64,000 bases of DNA from NCBI GenBank assembly GCA_013396655.1, contig WBMV01009271.1, positions 220,314 to 284,313 of the forward strand, read 5' to 3'. The translations under genes were made by a program, and so were the position numbers. The notes beneath the pieces were generated by a model. It was not told where the DNA came from, searched no databases, and worked only from the letters and a program-made list of their open reading frames with translations. This DNA is from Campylorhamphus procurvoides. Lineage: Eukaryota; Chordata; Aves; Passeriformes; Dendrocolaptidae. Positions 11,701 to 25,351 of the stretch are shown here, one piece after another. The stretch's first letter is position 1. Each line of letters begins with the position of its first letter.

Positions 11701-14700
11701 TTTCATTTTAATATTGACATTGACATAGGCAAGACAATTCAACAAACTTCAGAGTGATAACAAAGACATTTTGCAATGGCTCTTCTGCTGAGCAATGAAA
11801 CTGTGCAGAGAAGGGCAGATTTCGACTATTCAGTTCCTGCCATTCCGATCACTCTGTATTGCACAAGGATCAGGTCAGAAAGTTTAAGTATCTAAAATCT
11901 ATGAACTACCTGTTTTCAGAAAATAACAGAATAGAGATTCTATGATAAATATGTAGAACTTTCCACTTTATGACAAGATATTTTTTACTTATGCAGAACT
12001 GGTCTTCATTGAAGAGCCGCTGCCTTCATTATTTAATTTCTTTGTGGAGCTTACAGTCAATACGATCCCGTTGAGTTCTTTATTTAATATGTTTCAGAGC
12101 ACAGGACACCTGCCGACTTCTTTAATAACGAGTTGTCCTCAGTTGGCTTATATGTGAAAACTGTTCAACAGAGGCAAGTAAAGCATAACCTTAGCCATTA
12201 AGACTGATTCCATTAAAAAATAAAATAAAACTGTGTCCAGGCTCCACACCCAAAGTCCCTAAAATAAATTTGCAAGGGCTTTTCACAGCATGGAATTCAA
12301 GTGGATTTTTTTTTTAATTGAATTCTGTTCTATGTAAGTGTAGCTCAGTGGAATTCAATTTCTGTGTAGGCTCCCAGGGAAGAAATACATGCTAAGTATT
12401 TTTATTGCTAATGTCTTAGATTTAGTTTCTTAAGTATTATTTAGATTTGACTGTGGTCGGAGTTGCCAGTGTTTACCTTAACACAGTGCTCTCTGCCTTT
12501 TGTTGAAGAAGGGACTCTTTTAAAAAGGATTGGCTAAAGCATAGAAGTTTAACCCTGAATAAATTCCAAGGCTTTTATTGTATTAATAAGGCTCAAATTC
12601 TACTTCTTTGTACAAATCCTATGAATTTGATGGAAAATCTACATATTCCCCATTCAACTTATATTTTTTTTGTCCCACTTTAAAATATTTTCCTTACTCT
12701 CTTGGAAGCCTCTTTCACACCTTGTTAGAAGTACGTGGATATACTGTTTCGGATGTTACTCTCAGCCCTGCTCTGAGTGGATGGTTACTAAAAGAGAGAA
12801 ATCAGACTTTGACCAATTAGTTTATCTTAATTGGCTTTATTCTTCACTCACTCCCATAATTTCTCCAGTAATTCTTTCCCTTTTGCTGAAACACATTATT
12901 TTACTTCAACCCACAAAACTCAGGTGAGGAATAAAAATAAAAACTACACTCAGCCACTGTTAACTCACACTCAGATTTTTCTCAGTCAATAGAATCTTTA
13001 GAAAATGCTTTTTGTTTTACAATTATAAAGAAAACTGTTGACTGATAAGGCAGATTGCTAAAACAAATAACTGTTTTAGGATTTTGTGTTAATCTGTTAT
13101 TTTAGACGAGGAAATAATCTGAACCAAAGGTTCAGCCTCATTAATTATTTTATGTAATAACCAATAAACTAAGCAGCCTTTGCCCATGCTCAGTGTTATG
13201 TGAAGGATGCTTGACTGGTGAAGGAACATGTACTCCCACCTCAGATTCTGTCAAAAAGTTTGGACTTAACCCAAAGTATGCCCAAACCTATGTTAGAAAA
13301 CAGACTCTGCACTGCTTGTTTTTAAATCATCCCTTTTCTCTAAAGGGAAAGGTCTCAATTTACTATAATTACTACTATATATAGACTATATTATCATTAT
13401 ACACATATTTTTATATTCTATATGATTTATTATGTATTGCCTATTTGTATTATATTGTTGAAGAATCTTTAGGTGTTGGATGAATGGAATTATTATTTTG
13501 TAATTGTATATTTTTGATAGATGTTTGTTGATACATCTGTAAGTTTTATTAATAATTTCATTAGGTTTGTCAGGAAAATAGGATATGGTAGAGATATATA
13601 TCTTTTTAAAATCCATCTTGTAACATCTTGTGCACAGAACCGTTTTTCAAATTCTGTTTATGAGTAATCATTTTTATATGTGTTTAAATCACATTTCAAT
13701 TTTTTTGTAGACACAGTTCTTACTACATAACACATACTGTTGCTAGTTTTGTAAACATGTTTTCACTGTTACTTTGAAGAGCTGAGACAAAACAACAGCT
13801 AGTCTGCAGGATGGTAGGAACCAGGACAGCCTGTGCCTATGACTACCAAAGGATTCAGACCAGGACTGATACTGGACAGCACACAGAGCAAATGGCAAAC
13901 CTATCCCAAGGAACTTCTGTTTGAAGTTTGGAATTGCACAGGTTTTACTTTTCAGTCTGAGTGTGGCTCAAATGTCATTGGAATAAAGGGGAGGACACTG
14001 AACCCCACAAAATCTCCAAACTGAAGTCTGGCAAATCACCACCACCACTTCAGTGTGTGATGCAAGAACAGATTGGCAGGGACATTGCACCCTGTACCTG
14101 CCTGTAACTATAATCCACCAGGAAGATGCTGGGTGGCTTTAGATCTGGCAAAAGCCAAGCAAAAATAATTGTGAGTGCATTCTGCCTAGGGACCTGTGTA
14201 GGACTCAGGTCTGATTCCAGACCCAGCAAGGAGGTGTAAACAGCATTGCGGTGCCCAGGCTGTGGCAGAGCAGGCGTTTGGTCCTTGCCCTTCTCTGCTG
14301 TTCCCCACAACCAGCTGCATCAGGGCAGCCTCAGGGGAAGGCGGCACTCTCCAAAGATGTTTTGTCACAGTTCATCTTCCTCTTGTTTTGCTGTAATTCT
14401 GTATGGTGTGGATAAGCTGGTCACAGACAGATAAAATGAGACATATTTTTTCACTTCATCTCATGTCTCTTCTTCCTGTGCTCCATACAATTATGTTGTA
14501 GCACATGAGGAAAAATGTTTATATTCTGTCTAAATCAGTCTAAATAAAATGTTAAAGGTGACAATCTCTTTAAACATTACTGATCATTACTTACAAGACT
14601 ATATTTTAAAATTGTGAAAACAGATGCCTTGACCTTGTGAGCTACAGAAATATTTAAAAAACAAATCTGCTCTGCTTCTTTGGCTAATAGTTGTGATTTG

Positions 14701-16285
14701 CATAGTTGAACCTTGAATGTAGTCATAAATAGCTACAGAATCCGTCTTGGCATAATGCCCAGCAATGTTAGGGTGCCAGACAAAAAATCGGGTCAACCAC
14801 TTACCAAGTAAGTCATTCTGTCTCAACAAGGTGATGTCTAACAAAGAAGCTACAAGGCTGAAGACAGCTAACATATTCAGCTGCTGTTCAGAAACACAAG
14901 AACTTTTCATTTATCAGGATAAAATCGTAATCAGTACACCGAGTGAACTCCCTCTTGTAAAACAGAGAAAAGCCCATCAATTGCTTTTGCTAATTAAGAT
15001 GAATATTATTCCTGTGAAATGAACCACAAAGTTCTGTGTAAGTTCAGAATCCCAACAGAGATCTATAATCTCAAAGAACAATTGCACAGTGTTTTAATTG
15101 AGAGGAAAGTGAGAACTATTTTTTTATCTTCTTCAGTTTTCAGCTTCATCCGTGTGTTAGTGGGTCTTTTATGTTCTCAGTTTATCTAACATGATTTTCC
15201 ATATATTAAAACTTATGTAATTAAAAATTTATGACAAAATATTCATGTATTTAAATGCTACCAGTAAATAGTACATATTTAGGAATAATTTCAGGACACA
15301 GATAATTTATTAACATATCTAGAAAAAGTTTGCTTTTAGATTAAAATCTAGATGTTATGACTGTTCATAGTAATGTGCATTTAATCTTTATTCATTAAGC
15401 AAAGGTAGAGTTAGAAATGAGAAGAAAAGTGTATTTTCTTAAAGTGATATTAATTATATTCAACAATTCAGTGATATTTATTTTGTTTTTAGGATTAGAA
15501 AAAGTCTTGCAATGTTGAAAGGGAGTAATATGAGGAAGCTTGGTTTCCCGTTCCTTAAACAAAAGACACCCAACTTGAAAAATATATTTATATTTGTATT
15601 AATATTTACATACAGGAAATCCATAATCAACAGAGTAACCCTGTATTCCTGAGCAAGTCAGGGAAAATTCATTGAGGTGCACATCGTTATATATTTAAAA
15701 ATTAATTTATTACTTTCTTTGTTATAGTATCCCTTAAGGTCCAAGCTTTTGTCCTATCTTCTCTTACAGTTTACATCACACAGTTGGCCTCAAAATAAAA
15801 ATAATTATAATTTCACTTAACATGCAAATTTAGAGTTATAAATTCCTTCAGATCAGAATACTGGCTGAATACATTTGTTTTCTAGAAAAATGAAATGTTG
15901 GGTCTCTTTTCTTCCCTTTCCCCAAGACTTCTTCACAAGATCAGCCTCAGGCTAAAATAGTTTTAAGTAGACAAAAGCTGCTGGTAAACACTTACCTTTG
16001 ACAATATTATTGCCTAATGAACATTGCAGAGAAGGGTGTATGCAGTGCAAGTGTGTCTGTGGCTGCAACCTACATACAATCCTTGTGCCGAGTACCTACT
16101 GCTAATAGGCGAATATACACAAAAGAGACAAGCCCTTTGGTGGTTTAATCCCAAACATACTTAACTGTCACCTACTTAATCTTTTTGATTAAAAATTACT
16201 CTTGAGTTCTTCTTGAACATTTTTATGTTTGTGGATGAAGGAGGTTAAATGTGGTTAAATGTAGTTTTCATGCCTGTTTGGACTG
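5721..16285. other. Long AT-rich noncoding stretch
   Basis: About 10.5 kb with no recognisable exon, RNA gene or young repeat. The only frames are scattered ones of 60-104 codons that fall on both strands, often overlap, and have no known domain. A slightly GC-richer patch at 14040-14350 (with overlapping frames on both strands) and another at 6600-6850 have no identity I can support. Homeodomain-type TAATTA motifs are frequent, as expected from the base composition. Confidence 0.6.
13119..13135. promoter_or_regulatory. Everted repeat CTGAACC-AAA-GGTTCAG
   Basis: Perfect 7-bp arms around AAA. The GGTTCA half-site resembles the half-site of nuclear-receptor response elements (for example the GGTTCA repeats bound by the vitamin D receptor), here in everted orientation with a 3-base gap. 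It lies just before a TAATTA-rich segment (13136-13175). The motif is seen; receptor binding is conjecture. Confidence 0.2.
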
Positions 16286-16341
16286 TTCTTTTTTTCTTTT
16301 TCTTTTTTCCCCCCTTACCTCCCCTCCCACCCCTCTTACTT
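16286..16341 (+). repeat. Polypyrimidine tract
   Basis: About 56 bases almost entirely of C and T on the plus strand (T-rich, then a C-rich half), with only two or three A interruptions. Homopurine-homopyrimidine tracts of this kind can form triplex (H-DNA) structures. No coding or splicing role is evident. Confidence 0.7.
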
Positions 16342-19300
16342 CAACATGACTTTTCCCTCTGTTTAATCATAAGTATGCCCCTGAAGGAACCACAAGCATG
16401 ATAGTTCTCAAATACCCAATTCTTTTCCCTCTTAGCAGCAGGTAAAAGCGCATTACAGACTTTGCCCAAGAAGACCTCATTGCTATTATCAGAGGCTAGA
16501 GCTGCAGGTCAAGACTAGGTCTATCAACACAGCTTCACCTGCAGGTTTTACTTTCCTAGAAAAGAATTTTAAAGAACAACTAACCCCCAATGTTGATCAG
16601 AAATCAAGTCATCATTCTTAAAATTCACCATAAAACTTGGGTTTTGCTATTGGTTTTCTTGAACTCTGACAATTTTGATACTGCTTTTATCTAGAGACAA
16701 CAAAAAATCTGTCCCACATATTTAAATTGTTTTAAGATCTTATGCACTAAAGTTTGTGAATAATGTTTTTTTTAAAGAGCCTTGAGTTCCTTTTGGGATT
16801 AGATGGAAGATCTTTCAAGTGTAACACTAAGAAGCACATTATTGGTCAGAATTGTGCTCTGATGGGATATTTGCAAGTGGTATTTCTTTTCATTTTAACA
16901 GTAGTTTCACTTCTTGATGGTTTTATGTTGACTTCAGACTATATTTTTATGGAGTGGGAAAGGATATTTTTTGTAGAGGAAATGCCCAAGACCTCTTAGA
17001 AAACATTTCTCCATAGCAATGTACTCATCAGATTCAGTATTAGTTTGCTCAGAAGTGTTATTTTAGAATGACCTTTACACATACAGTATCATGAATTTTT
17101 CTTTTTATATGATTGTAAAGATGTTATGATCAAGGGGCAAAATAAATATTGCCTTTTTCAGCCATAAAAAAAATAATGAAAGATGAAACCATCTTTTTAA
17201 AACAACATGATAGTATGCAGAAGTGATGTCTGCATTTGGAAACTACATATTTTTACATTCACACAGCAAAGCCCTAGTGAAACATAAATAAAGATCAATT
17301 TTATACAGTTCAAATAGTAACACATGCTATGGAACTTACCCTTTCTCAGCCTAAAGAAGAGTGATATTTATGTTCTTCACTGATAGAACAATGTATTTAT
17401 GTTTAAGGAAATTTATACATTATAATAAATTGTTAAGAAAAATAAATAGTTGAGAATTCTGTGGTCAGCAGCATTTTTAACCCGAATGTTAAATCTTCAC
17501 ATATTTTCTTTTGAATAATTAGCATAATATTCTGCAAATCTTTTCTAGGTAGCTTACAGGATTTGAATATTCAAATATTTTCAGTTGTATAAGCCATATA
17601 ATTATGAAATTGTACAGTACAGTTATTTCTCAAGCAATTTGGCAGTCCCTTCTTACAAGAATTTACCTTCTGTTCTTTCTTATCAAAAACAGAAAAAGCT
17701 TTCTGCTTACCATTCTGGAAAAGATGGAATTCATCATTCTGCCATAAAGACCCTAGAAAGTAAAGAAATATAATATAGTTATTATATTCTTATCTGCAGG
17801 GATTCTAACTGCCAAACAATGCATCAGCATCAAAACAAAAAATGAAAATACATGTTCAAATCATAGATCAGTAGTTTAATGCAGTTCTGAATATATATTA
17901 CATGTACTTAGCAGGTACTGGGTTAGTAAAAAGCACCAGCTATTGTTCATATCTGTATTTAGAACTGCATGCCACTGCATAGTACTCACAAAATGCAGGC
18001 ATAGGATCTTGGCATCCAACTTGACTGTATTTTTGAAAATAAAACCATGGGCTTGCTGTCACTGTTGCAGAGTGGGAGAAAACATGAGCATAAAGGGTTA
18101 TGATCAGAAGAGACAATTATCAGTGACCTGTTAAAGGCTTTCTTCTTTACTCATTAGGAAATTTGTATTAGTATTAGTAAAAATCCATTTTTATTAAAAC
18201 AATCAGCCTCCACATTTTGCTTAGAAAAATACTGCTCATGAGTTCTAAGTTTGCAATGGTCAGACTGGAATACTAAGAGAGTACTGTAGAGTCACCCCAC
18301 ACCTCATCAGCATCCTTTAACTGTGGTGTGAAAATGAAAATGAAATACTAGTTAACTGTCTTTACTTCCTTCTTTCCTATGGTCCCTTTCAGTCTGTTTT
18401 ACACCTGCCATCATGGCTACTCTGTTTTCTTTAGAAAGAAATGAATCACTGCTAAGAGTTCCCTTTCCTAGAGGCTGAACAGAGGGAGGCTGATCACTTT
18501 CACTGAGTACATACCCAGAGAGGATTTTAACTTTTCCATAACTTCATGTGCTGTATGTACCAATTATGCAGTTTGAGAATAAGATGTTTTCAGGACAATA
18601 GACAAAATTCTGTGATCATTGCTCGCACAGAGTACAACTTTACTCCTGCCGAAGTGGCAGTGGCCAGAGTTAGGTACAGAATCTGTCTTATATATAGTTT
18701 TCTAAAGTAAAACAGTTTTGTGCCAAAGAATTAAGAACACTTTAAATCCACTTGTTATTCTTAATTGTTTCCACTCTTTGAGAAAACTAAATCTTTAAGT
18801 AAACATTCAAGGAACGGAAGTACGGAATTCAATTAAAACTTATGCTTGGAAAAGGTTATTATATCCATAAGATACAGTCACAAGCGACTTAGAAAAAAAA
18901 ACCTGATGCCTAAGTAGGCCTATTACCTTTAAAGAGGAAAACTAAAAATTCAAATAATTCAATTCCAGGTTCTCAACATGATGCATACCACTGAATAAAA
19001 TATAAACATTTACAGGTAAAGGAATGTCCAGATAAAGAAGAATTCCCTAGTATGACAGAGGAGTTATTTCTGTTCAAGGAGTTTACCTTGGGCAAAAAGG
19101 GAGTTTCCAGGGTGTGCAGTGCTGCAGAAATTCAGCCTTAATCTAGGTTGCAGCACAGCACAAGAAATAGGGAGCCTGGATAAAGCTAGTGTAAATTAGA
19201 ACAGTCCCTGAGGGCTGCTCTATTTTACGTGAAGATTCATTGGCCTGTATCAGCATCTACAGAGATGGCTTAAAGCCTCTTTTGCTCCATTCTTCATGGG

Positions 19301-21889
19301 CTACGCCTTCTACATGGTGCCTCATGTCAGATGTAACACAGAACATTTCTTCTGTTTCATTTGTAAAATATAGGAAAACAGGGTCCCTCTCAGCCAAAGA
19401 AACAATATTTCACATATGCTCAATATGAACCCTTTGAATATCTGTCCCAGTTGAGCCAAGTTCCCTCAAAGCCCTGGCTTCTGTGTCCTTCCCAGAGCTC
19501 TTTGCTCCTCAGCCCTCTGAGTTTGGAAACATACTGTTTGAGTGAGGTAATCATTAATCAACTGCCTGTTTGGGACTGCTGCTAAAAAAATCCATTCATT
19601 TCAGCAAAGCAGTAGTTGCTTTTCTTCCACGCAGCTTTTGAGCCCCCCTGCCACAAAGCCCTAATATTCTTTTTTTTCCAAACCTATTTGTAAACCAATA
19701 AAATGCCACTACTTCAGAGATGAACAAAAGCTCTCACTGACTTCAAAAGGAAATATGTTCATGAAAGATTTTGCCTCTAGTTCTTATCTGCTTAATTATT
19801 AAGATTCTACAACAGGGGTTACAACGTTGTCAGATATGAACTGAAAATTGTGGGCCTCTCCCCACCTATCAGCCAGGTATGAAAGCCACCAGGCTGATAC
19901 ACAAGTTGTGGAATACTTCCACATGTGTATCCTCCTGAAGGCATTGCAGCAATGTTTGTGCTTAAAGTATATGTTTAATGTTCTACTAAATCACAATTTA
20001 AGTCCTTATATAGTTTTGGATGAGCAGAGCTGCTGAAAGTAAAGTAAGTTTAGTGTGAGAGCTAATATATGAACTCTTTTTGGACACAAATAAGTTTTAA
20101 TAACAGGTTATTTGCTGGTATCTAGAATATGGAATAATTAGTTTAGAAGAAGTGAGTCAAGACTTCTCCTATAGTTTTTGCTTTCACCGGCTGAAAGAAA
20201 TAATTGGAGTGAAGGGGACGTGTCTGACTACCCAACTCTCAAATTTAAAGAAATGCTAACAAGTTTTTGATTTCCTTTTTTGAAAAATCAGATTTGTCTG
20301 TTTAGGTCATAATTATTTTCAGTGCCTCTGGCACTGGCATTACAAATGTCCAAAAAAATCAAAAAAATTAAAAAAATTCATGCCTGTAGTTCTGTTTTCT
20401 CACTCAGATTTCTGGAGCATTAAACCAAACTGCCCTTTTCTAATCGGTGGCTCCTGAAGAGGGCAGCACGTTCTAGATATTATTGAACTGTAAACTTTGA
20501 GGTTTTACTGCACACAGAGAAAGGATAAATAAAACTTTCTGAATATTTTGTGTACATAGTTCCCACTGTCCAATAAGTCAGCAAAAGTCTGAGGCTTTTG
20601 ACCAAGGTCAAACCTGTATTTGATTAGTAAAGAGAACATTCAAATTAGCTTCCCGAAGCAATGCATTTAGAAAGAGAGCAACAAAATACCAGCAAGGAGT
20701 ACTTCCATGAGGAATATGTTTTATCTTTAACACTGTAGATAACTTTTCCTATTGGCAGTGCATTGACTATCAAAACTACTAAAGGGGTTAGATTTAATTA
20801 TCTCACTTCTTTGCACATTTCATCTCAATTGCTATGGCAACATTCAGTTGCCTCAGCAGCAATGTACACTTTAATCAGATATTTCCTCACTCATTTCTCT
20901 GTGCACCACAGCAATGTAGTCAAATTTACAGCCAAACCCTGATGCATCTGATAACACCTCTTAGGAATTAATGGCTAGGTTTCCTCTGCCCCTCACCCAT
21001 AGCCACAAATATTTCAAGAGAGTTCTGCCCTCTGATGACAAAGGCTTTAGGAGATGAAAAGTGTGCGCACTTTATATCTTCCCTACTTCACTGATTTTAT
21101 GCTGTTTTTTGCCACCACTCCCTCTTTATATCTCTTCTACTTACTCGGGAACTCTTCCCATCAACCAATGGGCACATCTTCTGGTCCCTGCAGGGACCTT
21201 TCAGGGCTGAGAACAGGAAACACAATAATTGGGCAGACAATATGGTTCCTCCCATATTCCACCCTGCCCTGAAAAGCTTTTTGTTGGATTACTCAGCCCT
21301 GATTAAATGCTTCATCAGAGTACATCATAGTTCTTTAAACCTCTTGGCACAGAAACCAGGAACATAGGCTAAAATAAAAGTAATTAGGAGTGATGAGTAG
21401 ATACTAGGGACTCCTTACTGAAATGCAGACAGTAAAAAGAGTCAGGAAGCTGAAAGTACCTGGGGATTACTCCATTCAGGTTATGGGAAGTCTTGATATT
21501 TCTGACATAGAATATTGTCTGGTTTGAAAACATGTCACCACCAAGGTAAAGGGTGAACAGAGATAAGATTCTAATGGTGCCTAGAGTCTATGGTGAAAAA
21601 CACAGAAATGCATTAGAAGGATTGAATTTGTTTGGATTATAGTCAAACATATAGTCAAAAATGATGGGCATGCAGCATTAAAACTTAATTCTGCATATTT
21701 TGAAGATTGTCTTTAGATAGTCAATTTTGCCTTTTTGCATTTAAGAAACTATTCTATATTGCTTTTTGCTTCTATATGCATTTTTCATAGCTGTTCATCT
21801 GCTCACATGTAATGAACTGTCACTTTCTAACAAGGTGTCAGATTACTGCTGTTCAAAGGTGTTTTAGGAAAGCCTGGGTAAGGTTTATT
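16342..21889. other. Noncoding stretch, possible conserved element near its end
   Basis: No exon, RNA gene or identifiable repeat seen. Frames here are at most 78 codons and look random. The segment 20560-20900 is richer in compact transcription-factor-like motifs (see 20828-20841) than its surroundings, so I flag it as a candidate conserved noncoding element. Confidence 0.5.
20828..20841. promoter_or_regulatory. RFX X-box-like site ATTGCTATGGCAAC
   Basis: The sequence matches the palindromic X-box pattern GTTGCYATGGCAAC recognised by RFX factors at all but the first base. RFX sites regulate ciliary and other genes. It sits in a motif-rich stretch containing TTTAATTATCTC at about 20793-20804. 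No nearby gene supports a specific role. Confidence 0.3.
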
Positions 21890-22267
21890 GGTTTATTCAG
21901 CCTGGAAAAGAAGAGACTGAGAGGAGACCTCATTGCAGTTACAACATCTTCATGAGGGGAAGAGGACGGGCGGGCACTGATAACTTCTCTGTGGTGACCA
22001 GTGCCTGAATTTGACGAAGCAGCCTGAAGTTGTGTTAGGGAAGGTTTAGGTTGGGTATTAGAAAAAGGTTCATCACCCAGAGGGTGGTTGGGCAGTGGAA
22101 CAGGCTCCCCAGGGAGGTCACAGCACTAAGTGACAGAGTTCAAGAAGCATCTGGACAATACTCTGAGGCACATGGTGTGACTCTTGGGGATGGTCCTGTG
22201 CAGGGCCAGGAGCTGAACTCGATGATCCTTGTGGGTCCCTTCCAACTTGGCATATTCTGTGATTCTG
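21890..22267 (+). mobile_element. CR1 LINE, 5'-truncated 3' end
   Basis: Non-LTR retrotransposon fragment of about 380 bp on the plus strand. It opens with the end of ORF2 (codons reading F-S-L-E-K-K-R-L-R-G-D-L-I-A at 21896-21940). It continues through the characteristic 3' untranslated region (the 'CAGAGGGTGGTTGGGCAGTGG' area and the 'GAACTCGATGATCC' area), and ends at a decayed copy of the terminal octamer (ATTCTGTGATTCT) near 22255-22267. The open frames at 22051-22377 (+) and 22118-22396 (-) are shadows of this element. It is too short to be active. Confidence 0.93.
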
Positions 22268-24636
22268 GGAAGTACAGAGTTGTCTTGGGCCGTTGTTGTT
22301 CCAGAGGTATAATGGAGTCAGAGTCAGAACAACTCCACATCTTGTCATTGATAAAAAGGTGTGACCAAGGTCCCTGACCATGCAATATAAAGTCACTCTC
22401 TACAGTTTATCACTGTTTGAGCTGTAGCAGCCTTTCTAGAGGCTTTGTAACTCAAGATACTAAAAACATAAAAGCATCAATTTATTAGGAAAATGCAGGA
22501 AATAATTGAACGTAAAACATTTTCAAAACAGTTTTTGGTGAGGGTGTGCTTTCCGCAGGGTACAGTAAGGCATAATACAGTGTAAGCGCTAAACCAAGGC
22601 AGGCTATGCAGTTCTGTAGGGGACACACAGTTCTGACTAGGTTTCTTATCAGCAGTTTACAAATTTTTGCTATGGGTTGCCTTTAATTTTCAGTAATATC
22701 TTGTCTCCTTCCCCCCTTTCATTTCCTCTCTAAGTAGATTTTTCCTTAGTGTCTGCTTTAACCTAACCCCACCCTGTCTCTCATTTTGAGTATAACAAAC
22801 TACATTCTTTATAACTTCAAAAACTCATTTCAGTGATCTGGCAGGATCCTCTTTCCCTCTGGCACCAGCAGAGCTCCTGACATCTTTCCACGGCCCAGCA
22901 CCACCCTGCTCTCTGTGTTTGTCTTCTCCAAGAGCTGCTGCACTACAAGTATTCATCATACAGCCTCTTCCTGATCAACCATACCAAATGGGTTTTTTTG
23001 GAGAACTGCCTATTTTCCCTGACCTATGCTCTTTGCAGCCTGGACATCTTGCCTCAAAATGAGAACATTAAGTGTGGCACCTCTAGCTGCTGCAGGTCCA
23101 TTTTCCATGTTGCCAAAGGAGGGAGGAATTTTTGTGACAGAGACAGGATAACATGACAGGAAAACATACACATACATACATGTATAGACAGAATTTGTGT
23201 ATGCTCTTACTGTAGTACTAATACTCTCTAAAGGTGTTATTCCATTGTTAGACAAATTAAAATTAAGTAAGAGGTAAAAGTGCACTTGAACTGAGAACTG
23301 TTAAAAAATGCCTACAGGCAAGACAAAAGTGAACAGCAGGTGTTTAACCAGCTGTGGGTGACCAGAAGTTCCTGTGGACTAACTGTCTGTGCTCCCATTT
23401 CTACTGCAGAAAATGCAATTTCAAAGAAAAATCATATAGGTGGTGTGAATTCCAAGCAAAATTACATCAATATTTTTTTTCTGCCTTTAAAATAAAAATT
23501 AAGAGAATTTCTCTGCAACTCATTAAGCTACAGGACTGAATGGAGAGAAATGGTGGGAACACATAACAAGAGAGCCCAGAAACAGTAAGAGAGAGAGATC
23601 TATCCAGGTTGGAAATGTGATAGCATGTTTGTTAACAAGCACATCTAATAACCTCTGGAATTCATGGAATATGTGAGATCAACTTTGAGAACATTTCTAA
23701 AAAAACTTTCTCCCAGTAGAGTATTTCTAAAGCTAAATGCAAAAGGGTGTGTTGTTTGTTTGTTTGTTGTTTTTTTTTATCAAGGGCAGGCAATGAAACC
23801 CTTGAAAGAATATCTGAGATGTGAAGTGACATGGCCAAAGGTCTGCATACTGAGATCAAAGCCAGAAAAAAAATCACAAAAAATAGTAAATTATATAAAT
23901 TGATGAAAAACAGTGGTAGTAGTAGCATGTGTTAAATATATACTAAATTTGGATTTGCAAATCACATTTTATGCAAGTGCGAATGGATGCACTCATTAGA
24001 GGTAAAGGTGAACAAACTGAATAGATTATTTATCTTTGTGTGCAAAATTGTGAGAAACAATGTATCTCATAGCAAAGGAATTTGCTGTGTAAATTATTAC
24101 GTGTTATGCACTGAGAAAAAGAAATGGTTCAATATCCCAGTCACATAATGAAATAAGGAACTGTACTCTAACAAGTTAATTCAGTTATTTTCATGACAGT
24201 GTTATCCTACAGTTATCACCATGACAATGCATCTTTGTTGACTTAGAAGTACTCAAAAATGAAAGAGCATTTGGACATGGAGACAAGGATATGAAGACAT
24301 GGTAGGAAGGAAGATTAAAAATGTAATTCTGTCTCATTTTTACAATACTGTAATCCCAATGGTACCACTGGAAGCGTTCCCAATTTGCACCAGGACAAAA
24401 GAACGCATGTCTTCCTCTGATTCTATGTACTTGGAAACTATATCTCACTAAGAGCTATATTTATAGTCCAACTGCTATATAATGAAAGGAAATATGCGAA
24501 AATGAAAACAAAAGAGGTATTAATACATGCATCAGAATAACACAACAAATAGGATGTGGCTTTCTACTGGACAATTAACCTTCTTTTCTGCTTTGAGTGC
24601 TTTGAATCCAAGTGCAAGTCTTGTAATCTAATTGGC
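22268..24636. other. Noncoding stretch between CR1 copies
   Basis: No gene seen. A GC-richer patch at 22830-22940 and a short CA/TA-type repeat at 23161-23186 are the only notable features. A T/G-rich run (TTTG units) lies at 23750-23780. Confidence 0.55.
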
Positions 24637-24903
24637 ATTATAGAATCATATAATGTTTACATTGGAAAAGACTCTCAAGATCATTGAGTCAAACTATTAA
24701 TGTAGTGCTGCCAAGTCCACCACTAAACCACGTCCCTAAGTACCATATCTACATGTTTTTTTAACTACTCCCAGGGATGGTGACTCAGCCGCTTCCCTGA
24801 GCAGCCTGTTCCGGTGCCTGACCACACTTTCAGTGAAGAAAAATACCCAATTTAAACCTCCTCAGGTACAATTTGTGGCCCTTTCCTCTTGTCCTATTAC
24901 TTC

Positions 24904-25161
24904 TTACTTGGGAGAAGAGACTTTCAGGTAGTTGTAGACAGTGATCCCGAGCCTCCTTTTCTCCAGGCTAAACAGCCCCAGCTTCCTCAGCTGCTCCTCA
25001 AAAGACTTGTGTTCTAGCTCTGTTGCCTTCCTCCGGACGTGCTTCAGCACCTCAATGTCTTTCCTGGACTGAGAGGCCAAGGACTGGATGCAGTACTGAA
25101 GGTGTGGCCACACCAGTGCCAAGCACAGAGGGATGATCACTGCTGTCACCCTGCTCATCAC
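24904..25161 (-). pseudogene. Broken CR1 ORF2, C-terminal region
   Basis: An 85-codon open segment matches the region after the RT domain in CR1 ORF2, including P-H-L-Q-Y-C at residues 19-24, the conserved K-D-I-E at 34-37 and [11 protein letters not shown] at 61-71. It is separated from the RT segment by frame breaks around 25160-25350. It is a remnant, not a host gene. Confidence 0.88.
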
Positions 25162-25351
25162 AGTATTGCTGAAATAAGGCAGGTTGCCATTGGCCTTCTT
25201 GGCCTATGCTGGCTCATGTTCAGACACTGTCGAGCAACACCCCCAGGTCCTTTCCTGATGGGAAACTTTCCAACCACTGCAGTGCTGCAGGGAGTTGTGA
25301 CTCAAGTGCAGGACCCGGCACTTGGGCTTGTTGAACCTCACACTGTTGGTC

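Noticed and set aside
22051..22396. Frames of 81-108 codons on both strands
   Set aside because: They lie inside the CR1 3' region and are shadows of the repeat.
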